Below, piece after piece: positions 42,257 to 53,839 of a stretch of 64,000 bases of DNA (positions are counted from its first letter, which is position 1; every line of letters starts with the position of its first letter). Source of the stretch: Thinopyrum elongatum (Eukaryota; Streptophyta; Magnoliopsida; Poales; Poaceae). The stretch spans positions 362,580,921-362,644,920 of the forward strand of contig CM022297.1 of assembly GCA_011799875.1 (NCBI GenBank), written 5' to 3'. The notes under the pieces were generated by a model. The model saw nothing but the letters and a program-made list of their open reading frames with translations, had not been told where the DNA came from and did no database searches. Position numbers and translations under genes: made by a program.

Positions 42257-43780
42257 GCGCCGTATCGCCACGCCCGAAGCACCGCCGGCCGCGTCTGCCT
42301 CGCCCCTGCCGGGTTCCCTGTCATCCCGGCACCGTCCGCTACATCTCTCGCGCGCGTCCTCTGTGTCCCGCGTCGCGCCAGGCCCGGTCGCGTGCCGCCT
42401 CCCCATCGCCACACCGCGCCGAGTGCGGCCTTGCTCGCCCCGCGGCCGGCTCGCCGCTAGCTGGTTGCGCCGCCCTGCGCCGCTCCGGCCTCCCCACCTA
42501 CGCGCGCCGGCCCTGGGCCGGCTCCCCTGCGCCACCTCGCCTCACGTCCGCCTGGCCTCCCGCACAGCCCCGTGCCAGCTCCGCCTCGCCGCTGCGCCCG
42601 GCCGCCTCCTGCAGCACCCGTCAGCGTCCGCCCCTCGCCCCCTCCGCACCGGCTCCCGCCTGCCGGCTTGCTCTCTAGCCGGCTGTCGCCTCGCAATGTC
42701 CGGCTCCGCCTCTGCCGCCGGCTCTGCCCACCAACCCGGACGGCCGGCTCGGACCGCCACCTGGCCGGCCCTACCGCCCGCCGTTTGCACCCGCCACCCG
42801 GACGGCCGGCTCCGCGCGCCAGCTGGCCCTCCGCATCCCGGCCGTCGGCTCGCCCCGCCCGTCCGCTCCATGCGCTCCCGTGCCGGTTTCAAAGAAAGCA
42901 AGAAAAGAAGTAGCTCCCGGCTGAAAAACAAAAAAAAAGAAGTTGTTGAGATGCCGGCTGCCCACCGGATCCGGCTAAAAAAAAGGGCGTCCAGGGGCGC
43001 CCGCCTGCCTGCGTGGCCGGTTGGGGGCCGACCCGGCCGGCCCATCCGCTTCGACTCCGGGTCGGCTGGAGAACCGACCCGACCGCCCGTCCGCCTTGAT
43101 GCCTGGCCTACCGGGTCCGACCGGCTGGGGAGTCCCTCGGTCGTCCGGAGGCTCGGGCCGCCCGCCAGAGGCTACCTTCGCACCGTCTACATCAAAAGCA
43201 ATGTGAGCTCCTCACTCACGTATTTTTTGCACCATGCACACAAAACCGGATAACCCGATCAACACTCGGGGAGCACCTCCGCCCTTTTTACAGTTGCACT
43301 GTTGTTTGCCACGGCGCCAGCTAGTCTTGTCCCGGAGGCGGGCCGCTCGGCCTAATACGTTTGTTCCCTCATACGGCTTAGTAGCGTATATGGTACCGAA
43401 GGCCCACCTCTCAGCCACAGATCGCCACGCGGCTGTCCGGCAAGCGAGAGCAAAAGCTGGAGGTCACCCCACGCGAAAAACGTCCAAGAGAAAATGGCTT
43501 GGGCAACCCGGTCGTTTCATTTATGAGTATCTACTCGGTCAAATCTGCTCCTATAGTCCGAGTATTGTACGCTCCACTCCGCGGCCACTCTTCGCAATAG
43601 CTACAGACCGGCTGCCGGCTGTCTAGCTAGCAAGAGGCAAAGCCAAAGAGCGGAGGGGACATGAAAAGACTGAAGGGGGCTCAGATGAAACCGAGTCGGC
43701 ACCCTCTGCATAAATCTTGCACTGCTAAAAACAAACATTTGATATATCTGCGCGGACTAACCTTGTCTTTTGCACGATCA
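42257..43780. other. GC-rich interior without a supported gene
   Basis: GCCGGCT-rich DNA to about 43180, then ordinary composition (43200-43780). Poly-A-like interruptions at 42929 and 42976 break the frames. No recognised domain on either strand. Confidence 0.4.
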
Positions 43781-43799
43781 TGTTTGTGGGGAACCCCTC

Positions 43800-44794
43800 C
43801 TCACCTAAAGGCTCGGAGGCTACACCCAGTGGGTGCTCCAGCGCGCCCCGCTGGTTGCAGGCCCGACGCCGGCTACAACCAGCATCCTCGACACCACCGT
43901 CTGCTTCATCAACAGTAAGACCCTCTGCCCAACTTTTCCAAGTTGCCCGAAGGCTCAGAGGCTACACCTAGTGGGTGCACTCGCGCGCCCCCACTCAGCC
44001 GGCGGACTCCGCGTCTGCGCCCGCCAGGGCCCCGCGCCCCCAGTCAGCCCGTGGACTCTGCGTCCGCGCCCGGCAGGGCCCCGCGTCCATCAGCCGGCGG
44101 ACTCCGCGTCCGCGCCCGGCAGGGCCCCGCGCCTACCAGCCGGGGACTCCGTGTCCGCGCCCGGCACCCTCGACGCCGTCGTCTGCTTCATCAATAGCAT
44201 GACCCTCCGCCCAACTTTTCCAAGTTGCCCGGAGGCTCGGAGGCTACACCCAGAGGGTGCGCTCGCGCGCCCCCACTCAGCCGGCGGACTCTGCGCCACA
44301 CCCGGCAGGGCCCCACGCCCATTAGCTGGCGGACTCTGCATCCGTGCCCGGCAGGGCCCCGCGCCCACCAGCCGGCGGACTCCGTGTCTGCGCCCGGCAC
44401 CCTCGACGTCGCCGTCGGCTTCATCGACAACCGCAAAGATCCTCCGCCCAACTTTTCCAAGTTGCCCGTAGGCTCGGAGGCTACACCCAATGGGTGCGCT
44501 TGCGAGCCCCCACTCGGAACATGTCGCGCCTGTTGCGCGCCCGCCGCCGGTTGCAACCGGCATCCTCGATGCCATCGTCTGCATCAACAACAGCAAAAAC
44601 CCTCCGCCCAACTTTTCCAAGTTGCCCGAAGGCTCGGAGGCTACACCCAGTGGGTGCGCTTGCGCACCCCCACTGGAAGCAAGCCGCGCCGGCTGCGGTC
44701 CGCAGCCGGTTGTCATCGACGTCTTCTGCTTCATCAACACCCGCTAAAAACCTCCGCCCAACTTTTCCAAGTTACCCGGAGGCTCGGAGGCTAC
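43800..44794 (+). repeat. Tandem array of polypurine-tract units before the 3' LTR
   Basis: Six copies of a block with AACTTTTCCAAGTTGCCCGG and GGCTCGGAGGCTACACCCAG occur at about 43803 (partial), 43930, 44211, 44450, 44608 and 44759. Units are 150 to 280 bp and also contain GGCGGACTCYGCGTC and GCAGGGCCCCGCG runs. The last unit ends GGAGGCTCGGAGGCTAC exactly at the LTR start and is the working polypurine tract. The others end in ACACCCA instead. Confidence 0.75.
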
Positions 44795-45573
44795 TGTCGG
44801 GGGGATGACCCCCGGGTAGGCCCAAGACGGCAACCGGTGCTTCAAAACAACAGGGCCGCCAATGCCCCAGTCTGGCTGCCCGGCCACCCCGGCTGGCTCA
44901 CCATCGCGGCTGCCTGGTCGGCTCGCCACCTGGCTGCCTGGCCGGCTCCCCGTCCGGCTGCTCCAGCCGGCCTGCTACGCGAAGTCAACCGCTGCATCGA
45001 CCCGACACCAACAAGACGGCCATACCGCGGCCATACTGTGGCCACTATTGCTGATAAAACGTACATTGTTCATTCGTCATACGCGACATCATGTACAGTG
45101 CTACTTGTCCCTGGGCACTAGTGTATAAAGTGACCCAGGGGAGCATTTCCTTGGAGAAGAAGTCGTCCCCTTGGCCAAGAAGGCACAAACTTGGCCAAGG
45201 GGGCAAGCCACTCACGCACACACATATATGCCACATCCATCCATCCACTCAGGGGCACTTGGCCACTCACTCATTCGGCCACAAGCTAGCCACTCACGCC
45301 ACACATGAGGCATATGGATAGGAGCACTTGGCTCATACTGTCTTCCTAAAATACAGCTCTAGGAGCACTCTGTACTACTACATACTCCTCATATAAACCA
45401 CTTTCGGTAGAACTAGGCGTATTCTCTCTCCAAAGAGGGCCCCGAACCTGGGTAAACCACTGCGTGCTGTTACCCAATACCCATCCCGGATCTCCACTGT
45501 AGCCTTGCCCTCACCTCAAGCCACCCTGTGGCATTTGCCGTGATGCGAACCCACCCGCGAGATAACCATGACA
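44795..45573 (+). repeat. 3' LTR of the GC-rich element
   Basis: 779 bp, TGTCGGGGGGATGACCCCCG to GATAACCATGACA. It follows the 5' LTR closely to about 45440 (GGGCCCCGAACCT) and then diverges before rejoining at CCACCCYGTGGCATYTG. Confidence 0.7.
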
Positions 45574-45884
45574 GGTAGGGCCAAAAGATTATTTTAATCG
45601 AAAAAATGCTTGGAGACAGCCTCTTAGCATGGAGGCGACTCCAACGAGTTTAAGCTTAGAGGCATGGTCTGCAGTGTATGGCATCGGCTTCTAAGGCTTA
45701 GAGGCAGCCTTTAGAGGCGGCAAAATGAAACATTGTGGATGCCCTAACATACACGGTACCCTAGGCTATGTTACTTACTACCTCCATAGTGGGTAGTATA
45801 TAACTGGTCCCAAAAATGGAGAGTAACTTTACACTAGTAACATACACACCATCCTAGACTATGTTACTACCTCCCCTACACATG
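45574..45884. other. Unclassified repeat and a small inverted repeat
   Basis: 45640-45745 has GAGGCAGCCTTTAGAGGCGG-type repeats paired with 40090-40160. 45757-45872 is a MITE-like inverted repeat (CCTAGGCTATGTTACT... with CCTAGACTATGTTACTACCT). Confidence 0.4.
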
Positions 45885-46145
45885 AAACTGCCACGCGAGC
45901 GTTCGGGTTGCGCTTCGCTCTTCGCCTCTTCGGGAAGTCGAACAATGATGATACTACTATAGTATGCTTCTGGCCATCTGACACCGAATGAACTGCTGCA
46001 TGTCCACCGCTTGCGGGAGGGAGAGCGTGTAGCAAAAGCTTCTCTTCGTCCTGTGAGCCACCACGCTCATGAGCAAGGGAGTGGGCATTGTAATCAAGCT
46101 TCTCCTTGTTGTATGAGTTGATGTGACACATCAAAGCAGTGCACT
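45885..46145 (+). repeat. R250 copy 4, upstream of the SINA-like pseudogene
   Basis: GCGTTCGGGTTGCGCTTCGC, CTCTTCGGGAAGTCGAACAA and CATCTGACACCGAATGAACT landmarks as in the copies at 5758 and 6497. It ends GTTGATGTGACACATCAAAG. A terminal scrap recurs at 47497-47525, after the pseudogene. Confidence 0.5.
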
Positions 46146-46262
46146 CGATATATTTCAAAAATTTGTGTTTACCGATGCATCAATTACAATGCATGCATGC
46201 CATGAGTTTCCTTTTGATCCTTGCATGTGTTGATTTAATGCACCTTCAAGTATGAATATGTG

Positions 46263-47214
46263 ATGGTAAAACTTTCTAATGCCCCGGCCCGAAAGCGAGA
46301 AATGGTGTTGCACGACGAGGGCGAGATCATGTCGACGGAACAGGACCCAACGATGGAGGTCTCTATGGACCTCACCTTGCTCCACTTCCCCTTATGCCTC
46401 CGCCCCTTGAAGCCTCCAATGTACGAGGTTCGAATAAATCTTGTCTGTTCGGCTGATCGAGCAAGGTGCAAGTTTCTTGATTGATGTTGTGTTCGATTGA
46501 TTTGTGTAGTGCCAGAGAGGGCACCTGGCCTGTGCGGACTGTCGCGGCGAGTGCCCCGGGAACCAACGGTAGTGCCAGAAGTGCGAGCGTGGTGGCGGCT
46601 TCAACATGCGCAACACGGCGATGGACGCAGTCCTCTCCTCGATGAGGGTCGAGTGCTTGCAGGAAGGATGTGGCCTCTACATCACTTACCACAAGCTCGC
46701 CGATCACCAGAGTGTGTGTCCGCTCGCACCCTGCAAATGCCCCGTGCCCAGTTGCGGCTATGAAGGCCCGCAGCCGGTGCTCCCCCACCACATTAGCACC
46801 ATGCACACCATGCCCATGCACATGATCTAGTACGGCAAGGTGCTCCAACTGCAGGTGCCGATGACGGAGCCGCGACGCTTGCTGTTCGCGGAGGAGGACG
46901 GCAGCGCATTTTTCATGGTCGACGGGGCGCTCAACATCGGCGCGCCTATCGCCGTTTCGGTCATTTGCATCAGAGCGGGGGCGTCCCCACCGCTGCACTA
47001 CGCGGCCAAGGTGTGGGCGAACGGGCCGCCGGGGGCGCCCAAAGGCAGGACCGACGCCGTCAAGGTGGAATTAGAGGTGACAAGCAGCAAGGAGCCCAGC
47101 GTCGTCGCCGTGGAGGAGCTGACCTTCTTCACAGTGTCACCCAAGCTGCTGGCCGAGGCTGGGTATTCGAGGATGGTGTCACTCCACATTCAGATTGACA
47201 AGCTCACCTCCTAA
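46263..47214 (+). pseudogene. SINA-like E3 ubiquitin-protein ligase pseudogene
   Basis: Two exons: 46263-46427 and 46510-47214, with an 82-bp GT-AG intron at the position usual for grass SINA-like genes, inside the RING finger. Exon 1 encodes NAPARKREMV and DLTLLHFPLCLRPLKPP. The first RING cysteine is lost (HFPLC for HCPLC). Exon 2 continues CQRGHLACADC, then the SIAH-type zinc finger (VECLQEGCGLYITYHKLADH, CPLAPCKCPVPSCGYEG, HHISTMH) and the beta-rich substrate-binding region to DKLTS. In-frame TAG codons at 46570-46572 and 46828-46830 break it. Intact relatives are about 280-330 residues and act as RING ligases that mark proteins for degradation. With a lost zinc ligand and two stops, this copy is almost surely dead. 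Confidence 0.85.
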
Positions 47215-47956
47215 ATGATTCCACAATGCCTTCTATTTATCTTAGTAATATGCTAATATACTCCAACATCATATCAGTAGTTGAAGTAGGGTTTAGTATG
47301 GTCTACTTTAGCTTAAGAGATGGTGGATTTTGGTGGCAATGCAGCAATTACTTCAACATCATATCACAGTTGAAGTAATTTCCAACAGTCGAAGGGATAT
47401 TTTTGTGTCCATCGGATATAAGATCCTTTGGGTAAGAAGTAAACCTAAATATAAGCTACTTATATGCTTGTTTGTTGAGGAAGTGTTGCATACTTCTGCG
47501 AGTTGATACGACACATCAAAGTAGTACTACTAGTAGTACTCACCCGACTTTGCACTAGGCACACCAAGCTCGTGTCGTGTTGGTGCCGTGTGCGGCACGC
47601 ACATTAACCAAAACCTCGCGCCTCCAGCTGTGCCTCTGTGTTTTGAACTTTTCAATCTCAATGCCAAGGAGCAACGTGAACCTTTCATAGAGCCAATTGG
47701 ATGGTTGAGAACACTACAATTCGTAGCTACAGATGCGTGTGTGAGAGAGGATGAGTGCGTGTGTGCACCTCTTCTCTTCGTGTACAACGTACTAAACATA
47801 CAGTACAAGTGTATGTGGGTGGCATCGACCTAGAGAGCTAGAGATGGTGTGTATGAGAAGTCCCGAGAGACTCATGAGAGTAGGTGTGTGCGTGGGAAAG
47901 AGGGAGAGAGATGATATGTATCGATGTAATGTGTGTGAAAAAAGACTAGTCAATAG
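47215..47956. other. Pseudogene 3' flank and purine-rich repeat
   Basis: 47215-47490 is plain AT-rich flank with a duplicated CTTCAACATCATATCA phrase (47262-47280 and 47350-47366). 47700-47956 is GA/GT-rich and matches 60490-60600 (GTGCACCTCTTCTCTTCNT). The 11.2 kb element starts right after it. Confidence 0.45.
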
Positions 47957-48825
47957 TGTCGGAATCGGGGCTCCGCGGACCCAAACAAGGTTCGAACTCT
48001 GGGGCGTGTGTGAAGATCTAACCTAGCTATAGCCTCAAGCTCATCACCTCATGGCTTGGCCTCATCGAGTTCGTGCGAGCGGGGAAAAGAGGGGCCGCAG
48101 CAATTTACCCAGGTTCGGGCCACCTTGCGGTGTAAAACCCTACTCCTGCTTTGTGGTGGATTGCCTCGCGAGGAGGATGAGGATGAACTAGTACAGTGGG
48201 TGAGCTGCCTCGTGAGGGCTCAAAGGATGAGGATCAATCCCCCCTCTACGATGGAGACTAGCCTATATTTATAGTGGCCTTGGTCCTCTTCCCTCATAGC
48301 TTAGGCGGGAAGGGATTCCACAACTGCCAATTTGAGGGGACAAGAGTACACCTTATCCTGACAAAATGTGGTCTTCGCCTGCAAAGCTTCTGGTCATGAC
48401 GCAGTGGTGGGCTCGGTGATGATGTTCGTCCTATCGAGCTCGTGGTCTTGGTCACGTTGCACCGGAATGGAAACCTTTGGGGGATTCCTTGGGAACCCGC
48501 GTACGTCCTTGCGTCCTTAGCACCAAAAAGGAAACTGTCCTCCACTGCGCCCGCTTGTGCCCGCCTGGCCTTGGTCGTCATGGCTCATGTCATCGCGAGC
48601 CTCGTGAGGCGGGGTACCTGCATAGAGATCTCCGCCCCTCGGGAGGCAGGCTCAGAAAGCTGTTCCTCGGGAGGTCTTGGCGTCGTTCGCCTCACGAGGC
48701 CGGGGGGCCTCGCGAGGGACTTGCTTGCAGGGCCTTGTAGCTGGGCCGTACCGGGCCGTCGACAGGGCCATGCGTTGGGCTGTAGGCAGGCAAGTCTGGG
48801 TACCCCCGATCCCAGGACGCCGACA
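47957..48825 (-). repeat. 3' LTR of the 11.2 kb element
   Basis: 869 bp. On minus it begins TGTCGGCGTCCTGGGATCGG and ends GAGCCCCGATTCCGACA. Beside it at 48826-48848 the minus strand reads GGGCCCGGGGGCTAC, the polypurine tract. TATAAATATAGG (minus, near 48280) is a likely TATA. Confidence 0.9.
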
Positions 48826-49136
48826 GTAGCCCCCGGGCCCAAGGCGCGCTCGGCCTGGCTTCAAAGCGAAGGCAAGGAGTGAGGGGCAAAGCGATGCAGG
48901 CCCCAATCACCTGCGGACCAGGCTCGACCCATGGCGCATGGCGGGATGCGGACACCTCCACTTCCCCATGACGCCTTGGCAACTGCCCTACTGACAAAAG
49001 TCTCGTGCATGCCGCGAGGTCATCATTGCTCACCCTTGCCTTGCTCCTAATCCCCTTCTCCAGAAAGAAGCTCCTCCAGATCCAATCACATCGCCGTCGT
49101 TCTCTTCTTCCTTCACCGGCACCGACGACTCCCCGA

Positions 49137-50615
49137 ATGGCGCCCACCGGGAAATTGAAGCCTGTGGTCCAGGTCGCGACCTCCTCATCTCTTCTGCCGG
49201 CGCTCGCAGCCTGCTTTGTTGGCAAGGAGGGGGACCTCACCCCCGTGCTCCCACTGACGGCGGGCGACAAGAACAAGTGGAGCGAGACCCTGATATGGGC
49301 TGGCTCCGCGGAATGGAGCACCTTGGTGAAGATGGCCTACCCCTTCTTCCTCCATAGCGTCTTCTCAGGGCTTGTCCCGCCCTTCTCGGAGTTCTTCCAC
49401 GCCATCCTCAGGCACTACAAGATCCAGGCCCTTCATCTCCAGCCTAACTCCATTCTCCTCCTGTCCATCTTCGCCTTCTACCGCAAGGCCTTCCTGGGCG
49501 TGAGGCCCTCGGTGGCTCTCTTCCGCCACTACTTCAGCTTGCCATTCCACGACTGGGAGCAGTTATCCGCGTGTGTCTCCTTCGTCGCAGTCCAGAGCTG
49601 AAATTTGCACCTGAAAGCCGGGAAGAAGGTGGAAGGCCTTCAGCACCGCTGGGTCTTCCTGGATGTCTAGGGTTCTGATCCGCTCTTGGAGCTTCCGGCG
49701 GAGCTGCCCAAGCGAATCCCAGAGTGGGGCTCCGCGAAGCTCACCGACCCATAGGCGAAGCCCATCTTGGAGCGGATAGCCTCGGATATGGAGGCCAAGC
49801 TACTAACGGGGGCAATGATCTTGAAGGAGTTCTTGACGCAGCGCTTGGCGCCGCTCCAGTCGCACTCAAAGCCCTTGTGGGAGTACCAGGGCGCGAGGGA
49901 CGAGGTAAGGCTGCGCCCCACCGGCCTGACATGTGAGGAGCTAGACGCGGCCTTGGTCGCCCTGCTCGGCTGCATTCCGGTGGGCATCCCCGAGGCCTAC
50001 GCCCTGTTGTACCGCCGCGATGATAGGGAGGATCTGGTTGCCGCCATGTCCGCCTTCAACGACCAGGGGCTCGAGCCGTCCGACCACCCCAATTCCCCTA
50101 TGATGCTGTCCTTCGGCAATAGTGGCGACGAAGAGGACTCGGAGGAGACTAAGGACGACGACCTGGGGGAGGCCCCCCCCCCTCGGTCGCAGTGCGAGCT
50201 TCTCCACAATCTTGAGGATGACGATGATGCCAACGAGCCCCCAGCCACGGACTCCCCGCGCTTTGTCAGGGTCCCTAAGCGGTTGGAGCCCGCTCCCCGG
50301 ACGACGCGAACATCTGTCTGGGCGGCGTCAGGCAGGGGCGCGGTAGCGCCCCCTCCGGGGGGCTCCCCACGCCTTAGCGGGGCGGCTAGGGAGTCAGGCC
50401 CATCTTCACAGGGCACTCAGTCGAAGGATGGGGCAGCCCCTGCCCGGGAGGACATGGCCTCTTCGGTTATGACCCCTCAGGCTGACCTCCTCACCCCTCC
50501 AGGTGGCGACACCGTGGCGGGGCCCGCCGATGGCCACTCCGCCAGCCCCCGGGACGCGACCAAGGCTACGCCGAAGAGGAGTGGGGGCGCCTCGGCCTCC
50601 GCCGAAGAGGAGTAG
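49137..50615 (+). pseudogene. Antisense gene of the element: PF04195-like N-terminal part
   Basis: Opposite in strand to gag-pol. From ATG 49137 the frame gives MAPTGKLKPVVQVATSSSLL, and then a hydrophobic domain with FFLHSVFSGLVPPFSEFFHA, LQPNSILLLSIFAFYRKAFL and GVRPSVALFRHYFSL. This matches the 'putative gypsy type transposon' domain (PF04195) found in antisense genes of grass Gypsy elements. Stops at 49599-49601 and two more before 49767 interrupt it, after which the same frame runs to 50615 with an acidic, low-complexity tail. GAGTAAGTGAC near 50639 and a pyrimidine/AG stretch ending 50710 look like an intron to the next part. The biological role of these genes is unknown. Confidence 0.65.
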
Positions 50616-50707
50616 AGGAGGAAGTGGGTCACGCCAGACGAGTAAGTGACCTTCCTTGCTTCCCGACCGGGTACTGATTGCGCATGTGTTCATATCATTT
50701 TCCCTCT

Positions 50708-53700
50708 TGATGACCAGAAGTGGTGACGCGACAAAGAAGAAGAAGAAGGGTGTCGCATCGAAGGAGCCCCATGTCCTGAGGGCGCCATCGGTACCTGGTC
50801 GCGGCCACGGCGGGCGCGGAAGCGCACCGCGTTGGCCTGGTGCAACCCTTGGGCGCACAAGCGGCACCGTGCCAGGGCACACGGGCGTGCCGCCCGCTCC
50901 TGGTGCCTCGCCGGCGCCGCTCGAGGGGCCGGCCGTAGGGACCTTGGTGATCCAGCCCGCCATGCCGCTCGTTTCGGCCACGACACCTCCAGCCTCGGGG
51001 GCGGGGGCGGCGGCCTTGACTCTTCTTGCCGCTCCGGCCCCCGCCTCCGGACGTGATGATTCACAGCCCGGGACGCAGGCTCAAGCGACCCCGACGTGCG
51101 CGACCAGGGTGGTTGACACGGCGACCCCCAGCAGCGCCGCGCAATAGCTAGCCATGAAGAGCGGCATGGAGCCCCCTGCGCATCCGGCGCAGGGCGCTAC
51201 GAGTCCTCCCACCGTGGTGACGCCGGCTCAGGACATCGCGGCAATTCCCCCATGGCCAGCCATCGAGCTCATGAGCTATGACCCCTGATCAGGTGTGGGG
51301 CCTTGACCGACGCCCTCGCCGTAATCGATCGGCTCAAGGCGGACCTCCAGGATGCTGACGAGCGCCTCAGGCAGGAGCACCTGAAGCTCGCTATGGGGTG
51401 GCGTGAGCTGTCTACGGCCAACAAGGCGACCCAGGATCGGGCCAAGGCCCTCGCCGTCGAGAGAAGGAGGGAGGCTAACGAGGCGAAGACTGCTCATGAC
51501 GTGGCGTGCGCCGAGGCGGATGTGGCTGCTAGGAGGCAAGCCTGAAGGTGCTCCAGGAGGAACAGGCCACACGTGCACAGCAGCCGCAACAGCAGGAGGG
51601 CAACCTCAAGACTCGTGAGGCAGAACTCGCCGACCGCGACTCCGTGTTGTCGAAGGCAGTTGTCGACCAGGCTGCGAGTGCTCTGACCAAGCTAAAGGAG
51701 GAGGTGGCCGAAGCCCAAGCGTCCCAGGCCAAGCATATCACTGAGGCAACGGCCCAGCTGGACGCCAGGGAGAAGATCCTTGTCGACGCCAAAGGAAGAG
51801 CAGCCACGGAGTGTGACGCCTTCCCTTCCCTTGAGCTCAGGGCTCGCCAGGCGCTGCAGTCCATCTACAGAGGAGGATTTAAGGTCCCGCTCGCGACCCC
51901 TAAGGGCGGCTACACAGGGCTCTCTTCCAAGCTTGCTGAGGAGCTCGAAGGTGCCACCGCCAAGGTGGACTCCATCCAGGAGGAGGAGTGCCTCAACCTC
52001 TTCTCTGTGGCCACGACGCGCGTCTTCAGCCACCTTTACCTCCGTGACCCCAGCTTCAATTTAGACGCGGTGACCGGCCCGGTTGCTCTTGAGTCTCACG
52101 CCACCACGGCGGCGGCCGTGAAATGCCATGTGGATGCACTGCTGGGGAAGTTCAGCTGCAACCCTGACGCCGAGCCTGCGGCAGCTGAGGCGGGCGGCAA
52201 CAACGACGATGATGGTGGCGACAGCGATGTTGAAGATGAGTCCGTCGCGGCTGAGGCAGGTGGTCGCAACGGACCATGTTGGCCTGGCACAACCCTTGGG
52301 CGCATGGGCGGCACCGTGCCAGGGCGCACGGGCATGCCGCCCGCTCCTGGTGCCTCGCCAGCGCCGCTCGAGGGGTCAGCCGTAGGGGCCTCGGTAATCC
52401 AGCCCGCCATGCCGCTTGTTTCGGCTGCGACACCTCCAGCCTCGGGGGCGGGAGCGGCGGCCTTGACTCTTCTTGCCGCTCCATCCCCCGCCTCCGGAAG
52501 CGATGATTCGTAGCCCGCGACGCAGCCTCAAGCGACCCCGACGCCCGCGACCAGGGTGGTTGACACGGCGACCCCCAGCGGAGCCGCGCAAGAGCTAGCC
52601 ATGAAGAGCGGCATGGAGCCACCTACGCCTCTGGCGGAGGGCGCTATGAGTCCTCCCACTATGGTGACCCCGACTAGGGACGTCGCGGCAATTCCCCGAC
52701 GGCCAGCCCTCGAGCTCATGAGCTATGACCCCCTGATCAGGTGCGGGGCCTTGACCTACGCCCGCGCCGCGTTCGATCGGCTCAAGGCGGACCTCCAAGA
52801 CACTGAGGAGCGCCTGAAGCTCGCTATGGGGTGGCGTGAGCTGTCTACAGCCAGCAAGGTGACCCAGGATCGGGCTGAGGCCCACGCGGTCGAGAGCAGG
52901 AGGGAGGCTGATGAGGCGAAGACTGCTCATGACGTGGCGCGCGCCGAGGTGGATGCGGCTGCCAAGCACTGTGGTGATGCGGAGGCCAGCCTGAAGGCAC
53001 TCCAAGAGGAACAGGCCACACACGCGCAGCAGCTGCAACAGCAGGAGGACAATCTCAAGACTCGTGAGGCGCAACTCTTCGACCGCGACTCCGTTTTGTC
53101 GAAGGTAGTTGTCGACCAGGCTGCGAGTGCCTGACCAAGCTAAAGGAGGAGGTGGCCAAAGCCCAAGCATCCCACACCAAGCACGTCTCTGAGGCAATGG
53201 CCCAGCTAGACGCCAGGGAGAAGATCCTTGCCGACACCGAAGGAAGAGCAGCCGTGGAGCATCACGCCTTCCCTTCCCTCGATCTCAGGACTCGCCAGGC
53301 GCTCCAGTCCATCTACAGAGGAGGATTTAAGGTCCCACTCGCGACCCCTGAGGGCGGCTACGTAGGTCTCTCTTCCAAGCTTGCCGAGGAGCTCGAAGGT
53401 GTTGCCGCCAAGGTGGACTCCATCCTGGAGGATGAGTGCCGCAACCTCTTCTCCGTGGCTGCGACGCGCGTCTTCAACCACCTTTACCTCTGCGACCCCA
53501 GCTTCAATTTTGACGCGGTGACCGGCCTGGTTGCTCTTGAGTCCCGCGGCACCACGGCGGCGGCAGTGAAATGCCATGTGGATGCACTGCTAGGGAAGTT
53601 CACCTGCAACCCTGACACCGAGCCTGCGGCAGCTGAGGTGGGCGGCAGCGACGGCGATGATGGTGGCGACAGCGATGTTGAAGGCGAGCCCGTCGCGGCT

Positions 53701-53838
53701 GAGGCAGGTGGTGGCAATTGCCATGGTGACGATGATCCCTCCTCCTATAATTTTTCCATCGACACTTATCATGCATCGTGGAGGCGTAAGACTTTGTTTG
53801 AATTTGCAATACATTTGATGCCTGTAATAACTGTTTGA
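50708..53838 (+). pseudogene. Antisense gene, C-terminal coiled-coil part, present twice in tandem
   Basis: Continues the antisense gene with KKKKKGVASKEPHVL, a Pro/Ala-rich linker and a long helical region rich in Ala, Glu, Lys and Arg (DRLKADLQDADERLRQEHLK; LTKLKEEVAEAQASQAKHIT). A conserved end follows: ALQSIYRGGFKVPLATPKGG, LAEELEGATAKVDSI and FSHLYLRDPSFNLDAVTGPV. The whole part is duplicated (52279 onward). Frames are broken in both copies (stops near 51147, 51287, 52512 and 53133; shift near 51540). Heptad-like spacing suggests coiled-coil self-association; that is inference. Confidence 0.55.
50832..53725 (+). repeat. 1,447-bp tandem duplication
   Basis: Unit 1 is about 50832-52278 and unit 2 about 52279-53725. 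TTGGCCTGGTGCAACCCTTG (50832) corresponds to TTGGCCTGGCACAACCCTTG (52279). GACAGCGATGTTGAAGATGA near 52219 corresponds to GACAGCGATGTTGAAGGCGA near 53667. Similarity runs end to end, with scattered substitutions and a few indels. Confidence 0.85.
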
Positions 53839-53839
53839 A

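Larger units (their letters stand above)
40258..45573 (+). mobile_element. Non-autonomous GC-rich LTR retrotransposon (about 5.3 kb)
   Basis: LTRs at 40258-41045 and 44795-45573 in the same orientation, a PBS after the first and a purine-rich tract before the second. The interior is very GC-rich, with several overlapping open frames in all directions and no reverse transcriptase, integrase or protease motif. The 5-bp flanks (ACCAA and GGTAG) do not match and the final 130 bp or so of the two LTRs differ strongly, so the ends may come from different element copies by recombination. Confidence 0.75.

Noticed and set aside
41047..42678. 543-codon open frame in GC-rich DNA
   Set aside because: It opens at a TTG codon. 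Beyond about 70 residues it is Pro/Arg/Ala/Ser-rich and includes a 33-bp minisatellite, which keeps all frames open. Overlapping long frames exist on both strands, and no domain is seen.
46372..46998. 208-codon minus-strand open frame
   Set aside because: It is the antisense shadow of the SINA-like pseudogene; the plus strand carries the recognisable zinc-finger sequence.
46263..47214. A working SINA-like E3 ligase
   Set aside because: A missing RING cysteine plus two in-frame TAG codons make a functional product very unlikely unless both stops are sequencing errors.
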